Below are positions 45,425 to 53,821 of a DNA stretch of 64,000 nucleotides, in pieces (position 1 is the first letter of the stretch; each line of letters begins with the position of its first letter). A model generated the notes under the pieces. The model was given only the letters and a program-made list of their open reading frames with translations. It searched no databases and had not been told where the DNA came from. Source of the DNA: Aphanothece sacrum FPU1 (lineage in GTDB: Bacteria; Cyanobacteriota; Cyanobacteriia; Cyanobacteriales; Microcystaceae); the NCBI RefSeq assembly GCF_003864295.1, contig NZ_BDQK01000001.1:604676-668675 (forward strand), given 5' to 3'. A program made the position numbers and the translations under genes.

Positions 45425-46159
45425 ATGAAATTTAACTCTCAAGTTGTTTTAGTGGCGGCTGGCGTTCTATTGAGTTTAGAAGGATTTAATATTCAAGCAG
45501 CCCAAGCTATTACCTTTAATCTCAACTGGACAGGCCAATATGGTGGATATTCGGCTAAGGGTAAGTTTAGTTATGATGAAAACTTGATTCCTGAAGATGG
45601 AGTCATTCGTAAAAACAATATAACCGCATTTGATATTGGTTTTTATAACCCTGATGGGAGTTTGATAGAGAACTTTGTTGACAACCATTTAACTTATCCT
45701 CTGTTTAATTTTAACTTCGATACCAAAACCAAACAGGTTCTTCAAGATGGAATATATTATGGTCCTAGAGGATTGGATATCGGATTTTCAAAAAATGTTA
45801 GTGGATTTCCCAAAGGGAGTATTAGAACTGGTATACCTGAAGGGATAGCTATGTGGACATCGGGTCCTATAGAGCCTTTAGGAATTCATATTCACTTGTC
45901 TGGTTATGGAGACGAATATTCTCGATTACCGATTACCTTTCATGGTTTAATGGACTTTTTGGATATAGCCTTCTTCACATTAACCCAAAAACAAGGTTTG
46001 GACGCTACTGGCCAGAATAGTACCAACGCAGACAACACCAGATTAGGACAAACTTTAGAAGCGACTCAGGTTCCTGAACCTTCCGGTTTAGCTGGGATAG
46101 TAACCCTGGGTTTTATAGGCTTATTTCCTTTTGTTGAGAGACGCTTGAGAAAAAACTAG
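45425..46159 (+). CDS. PEP-CTERM sorting domain protein
   Basis: A 244-residue exported protein. Residues 1-28 are a signal peptide (VLVAAGVLLSLEGFNIQAAQ). The mature region is beta-rich and Gly/Asn-rich. The C-terminus is a PEP-CTERM signal: VPEPSGLAGIVTLGFIGLFP followed by FVERRLRKN, that is, the PEP motif, a hydrophobic helix and a basic end. Such proteins are processed by an exosortase and associated with exopolysaccharide. The polysaccharide region begins just downstream. Confidence 0.92.
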   Translation: MKFNSQVVLVAAGVLLSLEGFNIQAAQAITFNLNWTGQYGGYSAKGKFSYDENLIPEDGVIRKNNITAFDIGFYNPDGSLIENFVDNHLTYPLFNFNFDTKTKQVLQDGIYYGPRGLDIGFSKNVSGFPKGSIRTGIPEGIAMWTSGPIEPLGIHIHLSGYGDEYSRLPITFHGLMDFLDIAFFTLTQKQGLDATGQNSTNADNTRLGQTLEATQVPEPSGLAGIVTLGFIGLFPFVERRLRKN

Positions 46160-46181
46160 GTATTTTTTAGTAATTTTGTGC

Positions 46182-46207
46182 GACTTTAACTCTAAAGAGT
46201 TAAAGTC
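46182..46207. terminator. Hairpin after the PEP-CTERM gene
   Basis: GACTTTAACTC and GAGTTAAAGTC form a perfect 11-bp stem with a TAAA loop, 22 bp after the stop codon. No T-run follows, so it may be a repeat or an mRNA end. Similar GAGTTAAAGTC words occur at 47823. Confidence 0.5.
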
Positions 46208-46281
46208 TATTGTGATAATAAAGCATAACTTGTCCGGTAGAAGCACATAGTTTAATCATGACCACCTACTTACCTTAATTC

Positions 46282-46301
46282 GTCAAGTTTCCCAACTTGA
46301 C
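46282..46301. promoter_or_regulatory. GTCAAGTT / AACTTGAC inverted repeat upstream of cytM
   Basis: GTCAAGTTTCCCAACTTGAC is a perfect 8-bp inverted repeat around four bases, about 110 bp upstream of cytM. It has the form of an operator or leader hairpin; no regulator can be named. Confidence 0.35.
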
Positions 46302-46412
46302 TTTGTGAGGGTTGGAGAACTTTGAACCCTCGCTTAAGAAATAAACTAGCGTTATCGCCCCAAAATATTGCAAAATGTAAAGGAGGACAAAAATATTTTG
46401 TTGTAATAACCC

Positions 46413-46787
46413 GTGATTCAGTCATTAGTTCAGCCCAAGAATACCCGACAACGGCTTATCCTAATTACGTTAGCCCTTATATTGATTGTCGTAGGTATGA
46501 TATTCGGTTGTTATATCAAACAAATTTCTGATCCGTATATTCATGAAGTTTTAGCCCTTAACGGAGATACCGCTAAGGGTCAAGCTATTTTTGCCATTAA
46601 TTGCGCGGGATGTCATGGGTTAGACGCAGATGGAAATGTCGGACCTAATTTACACCACGTTCACCAACATAAATCAAAGATCAGTCTAATTCATCAGGTT
46701 ACTAGCGGACAAACTCCCCCTATGCCAAAGTTTCAGCCAAGTTCTCAAGAAATGGCAGATTTACTCAATTATCTAGAGAATCTTTAA
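46413..46787 (+). CDS. cytM: Cytochrome cM
   Basis: A 124-residue membrane-anchored class I c-type cytochrome. The start is GTG 46413; upstream frames are closed. An N-terminal helix (about 14-34) anchors it. The haem site is C64-x-x-C67-H68 (NCAGCHGLDADG), and the axial methionine is M104 in TPPMPKF. The short length and PPMPKF match CytM, which in cyanobacteria modulates respiratory or photosynthetic electron flow under stress. It precedes wzm by 24 bp, so read-through is possible although the functions differ. Confidence 0.92.
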   Translation: MIQSLVQPKNTRQRLILITLALILIVVGMIFGCYIKQISDPYIHEVLALNGDTAKGQAIFAINCAGCHGLDADGNVGPNLHHVHQHKSKISLIHQVTSGQTPPMPKFQPSSQEMADLLNYLENL

Positions 46788-46811
46788 AGAAAAGATTAGG
46801 TAAGTTTTTCT

Positions 46812-47633
46812 ATGACAAAAAAGCTGATTATTCAAGCAAATCGCGCAGAAAAAGAATATTGGCGGGATTTGTGGCGATACCGAGAGTTATTTTATTTTTT
46901 AGCTTGGCGAGATATTCTTGTACGCTACAAACAAACTGTCATTGGTATTGCTTGGGCCTTGTTACGTCCGTTATTAACAATGATAGTCTTTAGTATCGTT
47001 TTTGGCACATTAGCAAACTTACCTTCTGAGGGAGTACCTTACCCTATTTTAGTCTTTTCTGCTATGTTACCTTGGCAGTTTTTTGCTAATGCTTTAAGCG
47101 AATGTAGTAACAGTGTAATTAATAATTCTCAGTTAATCAGTAAAGTTTATTTTCCCCGTTTAATTGTGCCAACTAGTTCAGTTATTGTCAGTTTTGTAGA
47201 TTTTCTGATTTCTGGCATAATTTTAATAGGCTTAATGGCATGGTATAATTTTGTCCCTAGTTGGCGCATTTTAACATTACCTATCTTTATTTTAATCGCT
47301 TTTGCCGCAGCAATGGGAGGCGGATTATGGTTTTCCGCTTTAAATGTTCAGTATCGGGATTTTCGTTATGTTGTTCCTTTTGTTGTGCAATTTGGCTTGT
47401 ATATTTCCCCTGTAGGATTTAGTAGCAATATTGTCCCAGAAAAATGGCGTTTATTGTATTCTCTCAATCCAATGGTAGGGGTAATTGATGGGTTTCGTTG
47501 GGCAATTTTAGGGGGAAAAACACAAATTAACTGGGGGGGATTTACCCTATCAATGGTGTTAGTAATATTATTATTAATTACTGGGGTTGCTTATTTTCGC
47601 AAAACTGAAAGAAAATTTGCAGATATTATTTAG
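46812..47633 (+). CDS. wzm: ABC-2 type polysaccharide exporter permease
   Basis: A 273-residue ABC-2 permease with six transmembrane helices. The N-terminal cytosolic stretch YWRDLWRYRELFYFLAWRDI, then VRYKQTVIGIAWALLRPLLT, is typical of Wzm/KpsM/TagG exporters, as is SPVGFSSNIVPEKWRLLYSL with NPMVGVIDGFRWAI. It should export a lipid-linked polysaccharide together with the Wzt ATPase encoded at 49242. The intervening 1.6 kb is accessory DNA, so the pair was probably once adjacent. Confidence 0.93.
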   Translation: MTKKLIIQANRAEKEYWRDLWRYRELFYFLAWRDILVRYKQTVIGIAWALLRPLLTMIVFSIVFGTLANLPSEGVPYPILVFSAMLPWQFFANALSECSNSVINNSQLISKVYFPRLIVPTSSVIVSFVDFLISGIILIGLMAWYNFVPSWRILTLPIFILIAFAAAMGGGLWFSALNVQYRDFRYVVPFVVQFGLYISPVGFSSNIVPEKWRLLYSLNPMVGVIDGFRWAILGGKTQINWGGFTLSMVLVILLLITGVAYFRKTERKFADII

Positions 47634-47695
47634 GATCAGGAAACAATTAAGTTGACTAGAATAAATGACATTACTTTTATTTTACCTATTTGTTT

Positions 47696-47800
47696 AGATT
47701 ATGCTAAATTAATAATGAATAAAAGGCTAAAGCCTTATTCTATAAAAACGAGCGTCCGACGAGCGCGGACGATCATTCTAGGTTGCGTAGGCAACCTTTG
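47696..47800 (-). repeat. Three-hairpin dispersed repeat, copy C (reverse orientation)
   Basis: On the minus strand it reads AAGGTTGCCTACGCAACCT, then GTCCGCGCTCGTCGGAC, then AAGGCTTTAGCCTTTT, then TTAGCATAATC, matching copies A and B. It sits in the insertion block that separates wzm from wzt. Confidence 0.85.
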
Positions 47801-47913
47801 TTTGTATAGCTTAACTCTGAGCGAGTTAAAGTCTATTATTTATGATCCAGTACTTAACAGTTAATTTAAAATAAGTGTATAATATTATTATATAGAATTT
47901 TTAATTAGATAAA

Positions 47914-48630
47914 ATGGCCTCAACCGTCAGTCTAAAATTAACTACTCAAATTATTTGGGAAAAACTTCCTAAAGACTATATCTTACCTGATAATCCTGTG
48001 GAGAATATCTTACAACCTTTATTAGCATCTGCTCTTACCGAAGCTCTTGATCTTGCTAATTTACTAATTAGTAAAATGTTAGTCGCAACGAATATGGGAA
48101 TTTGCGCTAAGATTGACCAGAGAACAGTTGTTAAAGCTCCTGATTGGTTCTATGTTCTTAATGTTTATCCATTGTCTCAAGGCGAAATTAGACGCAGCTA
48201 TACCCCTAATTTAGAAGGAGATATTCCTCTAATTGTGATGGAATTTCTTTCTGAAACCGATGGAGGAGAATACTCTGTTCGACCTACTTATCCTTATGGT
48301 AAATTATGGTTTTATGAAAAGATTATTAAAGTTCCATTTTATGTCATTTTTGAGCCGAGTATACCCTTGCTTGAAGTTCGTCAACTAAAGTCAGATGTAT
48401 ATGAATTATTAACCCCTAATATAGAGGGACAATACTTAATTGAACCTTTAGGATTAAGATTAGGAATATGGACAGGAACTCGCCAAAATATAACGACTTA
48501 TTGGTTACGCTGGTGGGATATTTCTGGTAATTTATTATTATGGGGGTCTGAAAAAATTGAACAAGAAAAATGTAAGGTGCAACGGTTAGCTAAACGGTTA
48601 AAAGAATTAGGGATTGAGTTGGAAGAATAA
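47914..48630 (+). CDS. Uma2-family (DUF820) PD-(D/E)XK protein
   Basis: A 238-residue protein of the Uma2 group, a restriction-endonuclease-like family hugely expanded in cyanobacteria. The core has KAPDWFYVLNVYPL, GDIPLIVMEFLSETDGGEYS and the strand KVPFYVIFEPSIPLLEVRQL. The C-terminus is helical (KVQRLAKRLKELGIELEE). The E in VMEFLS and the D/E residues around FYVIFEP are the likely catalytic set. Its biological role is unproven. It lies between wzm and wzt and is probably mobile cargo. Confidence 0.9.
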   Translation: MASTVSLKLTTQIIWEKLPKDYILPDNPVENILQPLLASALTEALDLANLLISKMLVATNMGICAKIDQRTVVKAPDWFYVLNVYPLSQGEIRRSYTPNLEGDIPLIVMEFLSETDGGEYSVRPTYPYGKLWFYEKIIKVPFYVIFEPSIPLLEVRQLKSDVYELLTPNIEGQYLIEPLGLRLGIWTGTRQNITTYWLRWWDISGNLLLWGSEKIEQEKCKVQRLAKRLKELGIELEE

Positions 48631-48729
48631 TGAACTAAAAATCCAAATAATATTATAAGCCTAAGCTTATATGTTAATTTCTGTTAAATTCATTGTATTA
48701 CTATCCTAAAAATACTAACTTAATGAAGT

Positions 48730-48957
48730 ATGACTTTAAATAAAATGAAAATGACAATTGTATTTGAAGTATCTCAAGAAGACGATGGGGGCTTTGTAGC
48801 CGAATGTCTAACAGAAGATATTTTTACTCAAGGGGATACTTGGGAACTATTAAAAGCCAATATTCATGAAGCGGTTAAAGGGTTTTATTTTGATCAACAG
48901 AATTTGCCGAGTGTTAAACTCCACTTTGTCAAAAATGAAATATTAGCGATTCAATGA
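48730..48957 (+). CDS. hicB: HicB-like antitoxin
   Basis: A 75-residue HicB-type protein with the partial RNase-H-like fold: MTIVFEVSQEDDGGFVAECL, then FTQGDTWELLKANIHEAVKG and a short C-terminal segment. The initiating ATG is 48730, or the in-frame ATG at 48745. The stop overlaps the hicA remnant by ATGA. Because hicA is broken the antitoxin is an orphan and may now only regulate. Confidence 0.8.
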   Translation: MTLNKMKMTIVFEVSQEDDGGFVAECLTEDIFTQGDTWELLKANIHEAVKGFYFDQQNLPSVKLHFVKNEILAIQ

Positions 48958-49091
48958 AAATCCCCAGAAATCTCAAAGGTTCATACTTAGGGGAAGTTCT
49001 CTGTAAATCATGGGATTATCAAATTATTCATCAGGAAGGAAGCCATATTATTCTGGAGATCGCCGCTAAAATTAGAAACTTTAAAAATTAG
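48954..49091 (+). pseudogene. hicA: Truncated HicA toxin
   Basis: Overlapping the hicB stop, the frame begins MKIPRNLKGSYLGEVLCKSW and continues YQIIHQEGSHIILEIAA, then departs from HicA and stops at 45 residues; HicA is usually 70-80. In another frame, the DNA at 49063-49092 reads PLKLETLKIR, like the HicA segment HNPLKIGTLNAI. An internal deletion with frameshift therefore removed the middle, and the C-terminal half is lost. The His of GSHIILE is present, but the protein cannot fold as a complete toxin. Confidence 0.8.
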
Positions 49092-49241
49092 GAAAAAGTC
49101 AAATCATCCCGCAGTGATGCAACGCCCTTGAACCATCTTTGTTCGTTGGTGAACGTAAAGATTTAATGAAGAACTGATAGATTGAGGTCGAAATCTGGGT
49201 AAATTTAAGAAAGCCAACAGAATTGACGGATCAGTGTACAA

Positions 49242-50501
49242 ATGTCTGATACGATTATCAAGGTCGAAAATTTAGGGAAAAAGTATATTCTTGGTCATCA
49301 AAAGGAAGGAAGCTCAAATTATGTTGCTTTGCGTGATGTGATTGCCGAGGGTACTAAGTCTCTTATTGAATCATTCTACAATCCAAAATCTAAAGTCCAA
49401 AAGAATACAGAGGAATTTTGGGCGTTACAAGATGTATCATTTGAAGTCAAGCGAGGAGAAGTAATTGGCATTATTGGGCGCAATGGAGCCGGAAAATCGA
49501 CATTATTAAAGATTTTAAGCAGAATTACAGAACCCACCACAGGAAAGATTGAGATTGGGGGTCGGATAGCGAGTCTGTTGGAGGTAGGGACAGGTTTTCA
49601 TCCAGAATTGACCGGAAGGGAGAATATTTACCTGAATGGGGCAATTTTGGGTATGAGTCGGGAGGAAATTAAGCGCAAGTTTGATGAGATTGTTGCCTTT
49701 GCAGAGGTAGAGAAGTTCCTAGATACCCCCGTTAAGCGTTATTCTTCGGGGATGTATGTACGGTTAGCGTTTGCGGTGGCAGCGCATTTAGAACCGGAAA
49801 TTTTGATTGTAGACGAAGTTTTAGCGGTGGGAGATGCAGCATTTCAGAAGAAGTGTTTAGGAAAAATGGGAGATGTAGCTAAGAAGGAGGGGAGGACAGT
49901 TTTATTTGTGAGTCATAATCTAGCGGCAGTTCGCAATTTGTGTTCTGTAGGAATTCTTCTTAGTTCAGGTAAACTTTTTTTGCATAGTGATATTAATTCA
50001 GTTGCAGATAAATATCTTTTAGATATGTTTGAAGGTACAAGTTTTTCTAGAAAAAATTCAGGTACTCGTTTTATGAGAGTTAGCTTAAAAGATGAACATA
50101 ACAAGGATTTAAAAATATTAGGTATAGAACAAAAAGCTTATTTGAATTTTAAGGTTTTTATAGCAAATTACAAAGAAGATTTAAATGTAGGATTTACTCT
50201 TTATAAAAATGATATTCCTGTTTTATCAGCTTCTGCGCTAGATAGCTTACAAAAATTACCTAAAGAAAGTAGTGAGTTAAAAATTCAATTGCCTGTGCAT
50301 TTATTAACAACAGGAGACTATAGAGTGGAGGGAGCAATTTGGGATCAAAATCAAATATATCATCAAGATGATTATCTAACTTCTTTTAGAGTAGAAAGAA
50401 ATAGCTTTTTAGAAACAAGAGGGGCAAATTACAGAGGAATAATAGCATTGACAGCAGATTGGATTGTTGATTCTGACAAAAAAAATGTAATCAATCAATG
50501 A
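49242..50501 (+). CDS. wzt: Wzt-type ABC transporter ATPase with carbohydrate-binding domain
   Basis: A 419-residue ATPase partner of Wzm. Residues about 1-245 are the nucleotide-binding domain with the Walker A motif IIGRNGAGKSTLLKI, the signature RYSSGMYVRLAFAV and the Walker B motif ILIVDEVLAVGDA. Residues about 255-419 form a beta-sandwich like the Wzt C-terminal domain, which recognises the modified end of the exported glycan and so couples export to chain termination. It lies 150 bp after the hicA remnant. Confidence 0.94.
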   Translation: MSDTIIKVENLGKKYILGHQKEGSSNYVALRDVIAEGTKSLIESFYNPKSKVQKNTEEFWALQDVSFEVKRGEVIGIIGRNGAGKSTLLKILSRITEPTTGKIEIGGRIASLLEVGTGFHPELTGRENIYLNGAILGMSREEIKRKFDEIVAFAEVEKFLDTPVKRYSSGMYVRLAFAVAAHLEPEILIVDEVLAVGDAAFQKKCLGKMGDVAKKEGRTVLFVSHNLAAVRNLCSVGILLSSGKLFLHSDINSVADKYLLDMFEGTSFSRKNSGTRFMRVSLKDEHNKDLKILGIEQKAYLNFKVFIANYKEDLNVGFTLYKNDIPVLSASALDSLQKLPKESSELKIQLPVHLLTTGDYRVEGAIWDQNQIYHQDDYLTSFRVERNSFLETRGANYRGIIALTADWIVDSDKKNVINQ

Positions 50502-50626
50502 CTTATAATCTCGGTTTAAATAGAAATTTGACACGATAAACTAAGGAAAAAAGAAATTATCAATAACTTTAACTTTTTTCTGGAAAGCCGCATTAACAAT
50601 AATTTCATGATATTTAGGAGAGAATA

Positions 50627-51316
50627 ATGAATTTCTTTTTAAAAAACCTATCCCCTTTTTATAGCTATTTTTTACCTCCAGAAGACGCAGTTTATAATCA
50701 AACGATAGACTCTGATCTTGAAGAAAATAAATATTTATTAAGAGGTAAGGTATTAAATGCAGGAGCAGGTTGGCGTGATATTTCCCATTTAGTAGAAGGT
50801 GAACTTATTAATCAAGATATTTCTTACCCAGGGGATACAAGAACTAATATACAGATATATTCTGCTTTGCATATCATACCGGTTAATGATCAATTTTTTG
50901 ATACAATCGTATGTATTGGGGTACTTGAACACACGGAAAATCCAGAAGAAATCATGAAAGAATTTTATAGAGTTCTCAAATCTAATGGTCATTTAATTTT
51001 AGATATTCCTTTCTTACAACCAGAACATTTATGTCCCACTGATTTTCAACGTTATACTAAAGATGGTATAATAAGACTGGTTCAACATCATGGTTTTTCA
51101 GTTTTATCCGTTCAAGGTCGTTTTACAGTTTATCATACACTTTATTGGATAGTTTGGATTTGGCTACATCAAAAAAACAATTTTTTCTATTTAATTCTTA
51201 GGTTACTCTTACTTCGCCCCTTAATATTTGCTTCAAAATACTCGAATACTTACACAGATAAACTAGCATCATGTTTTCAAATATTGGCAGTGAAAAATCA
51301 AGAAATGATTAACTGA
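50627..51316 (+). CDS. SAM-dependent methyltransferase
   Basis: A 229-residue class I methyltransferase. Motif I is VLNAGAGWRDISHL, the post-I acidic residue is in INQDISYPGDT, and DTIVCIGVLEHTENPEEIMK then FYRVLKSNGHLILDIP are the central motifs. A hydrophobic C-terminal stretch (TLYWIVWIWLH and FYLILRLLLLRP) suggests membrane association. With wzm/wzt it may modify or cap the exported glycan; inferred. Confidence 0.85.
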   Translation: MNFFLKNLSPFYSYFLPPEDAVYNQTIDSDLEENKYLLRGKVLNAGAGWRDISHLVEGELINQDISYPGDTRTNIQIYSALHIIPVNDQFFDTIVCIGVLEHTENPEEIMKEFYRVLKSNGHLILDIPFLQPEHLCPTDFQRYTKDGIIRLVQHHGFSVLSVQGRFTVYHTLYWIVWIWLHQKNNFFYLILRLLLLRPLIFASKYSNTYTDKLASCFQILAVKNQEMIN

Positions 51317-51362
51317 GTTGTATCATCTAGCTGAATAATTGTAAATAAAAATTAAACAAATT

Positions 51363-52535
51363 ATGCTGAATAAGGTCTTGATTTTTACTTCTCCTATATA
51401 CTCACTGAAAATAACTGATGGTGGGCCGAGTGGTTTTATTGCTCAGAATATTTTGGGACATGATTCTCAAGTTTATCAACTCAGTGTCAATCTATCTATT
51501 TATCATAAAAAATATACAATACCCTATAGAATTGCCAGAAAAATTAGACAAACTTTTAAGATACCATTAAGAGAAGATAGAGAACGAGAAGATCAACTAA
51601 GTGCTAGTAATTTACATAAGGTGAATGAGTTTAAATGGTGGGGAGAAAGTAGTCAGCAACATTTTTTAGACATCAAAGCACAAGATTATAAGTTTATTTA
51701 TTTTCATGATGTCTGGACAATGAAAGCGTGTTTACCTCTGCTTAGTTCTTCGCAAATCGTAATACTACAATCTCATTGTCCTGAACTACCTTCGGAGGAA
51801 ATCGCTTCTCAGTCGTATTTTAGTAAATCCGATATAGAATGGTCGGTAGAGGCCGAAAAAGATGCTTTTGCTAGGGCAGATATTTTAATTTTTCCCAACT
51901 GTTATGTCATGGAAATATATAAGCCCCTAATCACAAGTAGGTCTAAAATTCACTATCTTTTGTCAGGGGCAAAACAGAGAGATTCTTTACATAAATATCC
52001 TCTTGATGATAAAATTCATCTACTATATATAGGAAGGAGAAATTATATTAAAGGATTTGATATTGTTTTAGAAGGGTTTAAACAAGCTTATGCTATTAGA
52101 AAAGACATTGACCTTATCTTAGTTGGACGGGGAGACAAAATAGAAGAAGAAGGAATATATGACATCGGCTTTACTGATTCCGTCCATCATTGGATTTATA
52201 ATTGTGACTATGTAATTAACTGTAATCGTCAGAGCTATTTTGATTTGAGTTTTTTAGAAACTTTATCTATTGGAATACCAATTATAGCTTCTTGCACTTC
52301 GGGGCATCAACAATTTACAGAAAATCAATCACAAGGAATCATTAATATTGGGGAACCTAAATCAGATAATCTTAGCCAAATTCTTATTTCTTCAAAAATA
52401 AGAAAAAAAGTTTTTAATCAAGAACCCTTAGAAGCTAATCAACAACTTTATTTAACCCAATATTCTGATGTAATTTATAGAAAAAATTTAGAAAATTTAT
52501 TATTTGGCATAATTCAGGAGAAAATGGCAGCATGA
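51363..52535 (+). CDS. Glycosyltransferase, GT4-like
   Basis: A 390-residue protein with the C-terminal GT-B half: HLLYIGRRNYIKGFDIVLEG, then LILVGRGDKIEEEG and the acidic SYFDLSFLETLSIGIPIIAS, which resembles the EX7E of GT4 enzymes. The N-terminal half is less conserved. The stop overlaps the next gene's ATG by four bases, so they are translated together. It likely adds a sugar to the polysaccharide repeat; specificity unknown. Confidence 0.82.
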   Translation: MLNKVLIFTSPIYSLKITDGGPSGFIAQNILGHDSQVYQLSVNLSIYHKKYTIPYRIARKIRQTFKIPLREDREREDQLSASNLHKVNEFKWWGESSQQHFLDIKAQDYKFIYFHDVWTMKACLPLLSSSQIVILQSHCPELPSEEIASQSYFSKSDIEWSVEAEKDAFARADILIFPNCYVMEIYKPLITSRSKIHYLLSGAKQRDSLHKYPLDDKIHLLYIGRRNYIKGFDIVLEGFKQAYAIRKDIDLILVGRGDKIEEEGIYDIGFTDSVHHWIYNCDYVINCNRQSYFDLSFLETLSIGIPIIASCTSGHQQFTENQSQGIINIGEPKSDNLSQILISSKIRKKVFNQEPLEANQQLYLTQYSDVIYRKNLENLLFGIIQEKMAA

Positions 52536-53815
52536 AAATCACACAAATTTCTACTTCAGATATCGCTCATGGTGCAGGAATAGCAGCTTACCGCTTACAC
52601 AAAAGCTTACAAGAAACAGATCACAAATCAGAAATTATTGTTTCTTTAAAAAAAACTAATGATGATACTGTTCATCAAATTAAGAAACCACCATCAAATC
52701 TCTTGACAAAATTCAAAGATAAACTTGAAGCAAAGTTAGAATTTTTTAGTAACCATTGGGGAGTACAAGGTATTTATTCTACAAGTTGTGATGTATTAAT
52801 AAAACATCCATTAATGGCTAATTCTGATATCATTAATCTTCATAATATTCACTGGCATGAAAGAAACCTTTCTTTAAATATTTTACCAATTTTAAGTAAA
52901 ACAAAACCTTTGGTTTGGACACTCCATGATATGTGGGCAATTACAGGACACTGTATTTATTCTTTTGAATGTGAAAGATGGCAAATAGGATGTGGTCAAT
53001 GCCCTGATTTAGATTCTTATATCTCTCTAAAATATGATACAACAGCTATCAGTTATAAAATCAAAAAATCTACTTATAAAAAATCTAATTTAACCATAGT
53101 GACCCCTTCTGAATGGTTAAAAAAATTAGTTATGCAAAGCCCTTTACTTAGCAATTTTGAAATTTTTCATATTCCGAATGGGATACCACAGGATATTTTT
53201 CATCCATTACCTAAAACCGAGGTAAAACTAGCTTTAGAAATTGATATTGAATACCCAATAGTTTTATTTATTGCTTCTTACCTCGATGATGTTCGTAAAG
53301 GATATGCTTATTTTGAAGAAGCTCTATTACGACTGCATGATGAGTTTCCTAATTTGCAAATATTAGTATTAGGAAATGGTAAACTTCCTGAAAAATTACG
53401 AGCAAAATTTAAAGTAATAGAAATGGGATACATTAATAATGAAAAGCTAATAAATATCATGTACTCTGCAGCAGATTTGATGATTTTTCCTTCTTTTGCT
53501 GACAACTTACCTAATACAGTATTAGAATGTTTAGCTTGTGGTACAGCCGTTGTCGCATTTAAAGCTGGAGGCGTACCAGAAATGATACAACACATGAAAA
53601 CAGGTTATCTTGCTGAATCTCAAAATGCAATAGATTTAGCTAATGGAATTAAAACCCTTCTCAGTCAACCTTCTATGCTACAATCAATGCAGTCCGAATG
53701 TGTTAACTCTATTACCCAAAATTTTTCTGCTCAATTGCAAGCTAAACGTTATCTATCCTTATATGAAAGCTTAATTGAAAGACAATCATCAATTACAAAT
53801 AAGGGGCTTTTGTAA
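52532..53815 (+). CDS. Glycosyltransferase, GT4 family
   Basis: A 427-residue GT-B enzyme. The N-terminus KITQISTSDIAHGAGIAAYR has the GT4 acceptor-domain look, and NLHNIHWHERNLS and WTLHDMWAITGHCIYSF are typical of this subgroup. The C-terminal donor domain has IASYLDDVRKGYAYFEEALL and then SFADNLPNTVLECLACGTAV, the EX7E-type catalytic acid pair. It overlaps the previous gene by 4 bp and is followed by a COG5610-related gene 6 bp on. Confidence 0.9.
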   Translation: MKITQISTSDIAHGAGIAAYRLHKSLQETDHKSEIIVSLKKTNDDTVHQIKKPPSNLLTKFKDKLEAKLEFFSNHWGVQGIYSTSCDVLIKHPLMANSDIINLHNIHWHERNLSLNILPILSKTKPLVWTLHDMWAITGHCIYSFECERWQIGCGQCPDLDSYISLKYDTTAISYKIKKSTYKKSNLTIVTPSEWLKKLVMQSPLLSNFEIFHIPNGIPQDIFHPLPKTEVKLALEIDIEYPIVLFIASYLDDVRKGYAYFEEALLRLHDEFPNLQILVLGNGKLPEKLRAKFKVIEMGYINNEKLINIMYSAADLMIFPSFADNLPNTVLECLACGTAVVAFKAGGVPEMIQHMKTGYLAESQNAIDLANGIKTLLSQPSMLQSMQSECVNSITQNFSAQLQAKRYLSLYESLIERQSSITNKGLL

Positions 53816-53821
53816 AAAATC

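Noticed and set aside
46322-46531. 69-codon ORF before cytM
   Set aside because: TTG start and low-complexity product. It overlaps cytM in another frame and lacks any family look.
47652-47864. 70-codon ORF across the reverse three-hairpin repeat
   Set aside because: It simply translates through palindromic repeat DNA with a TTG start.
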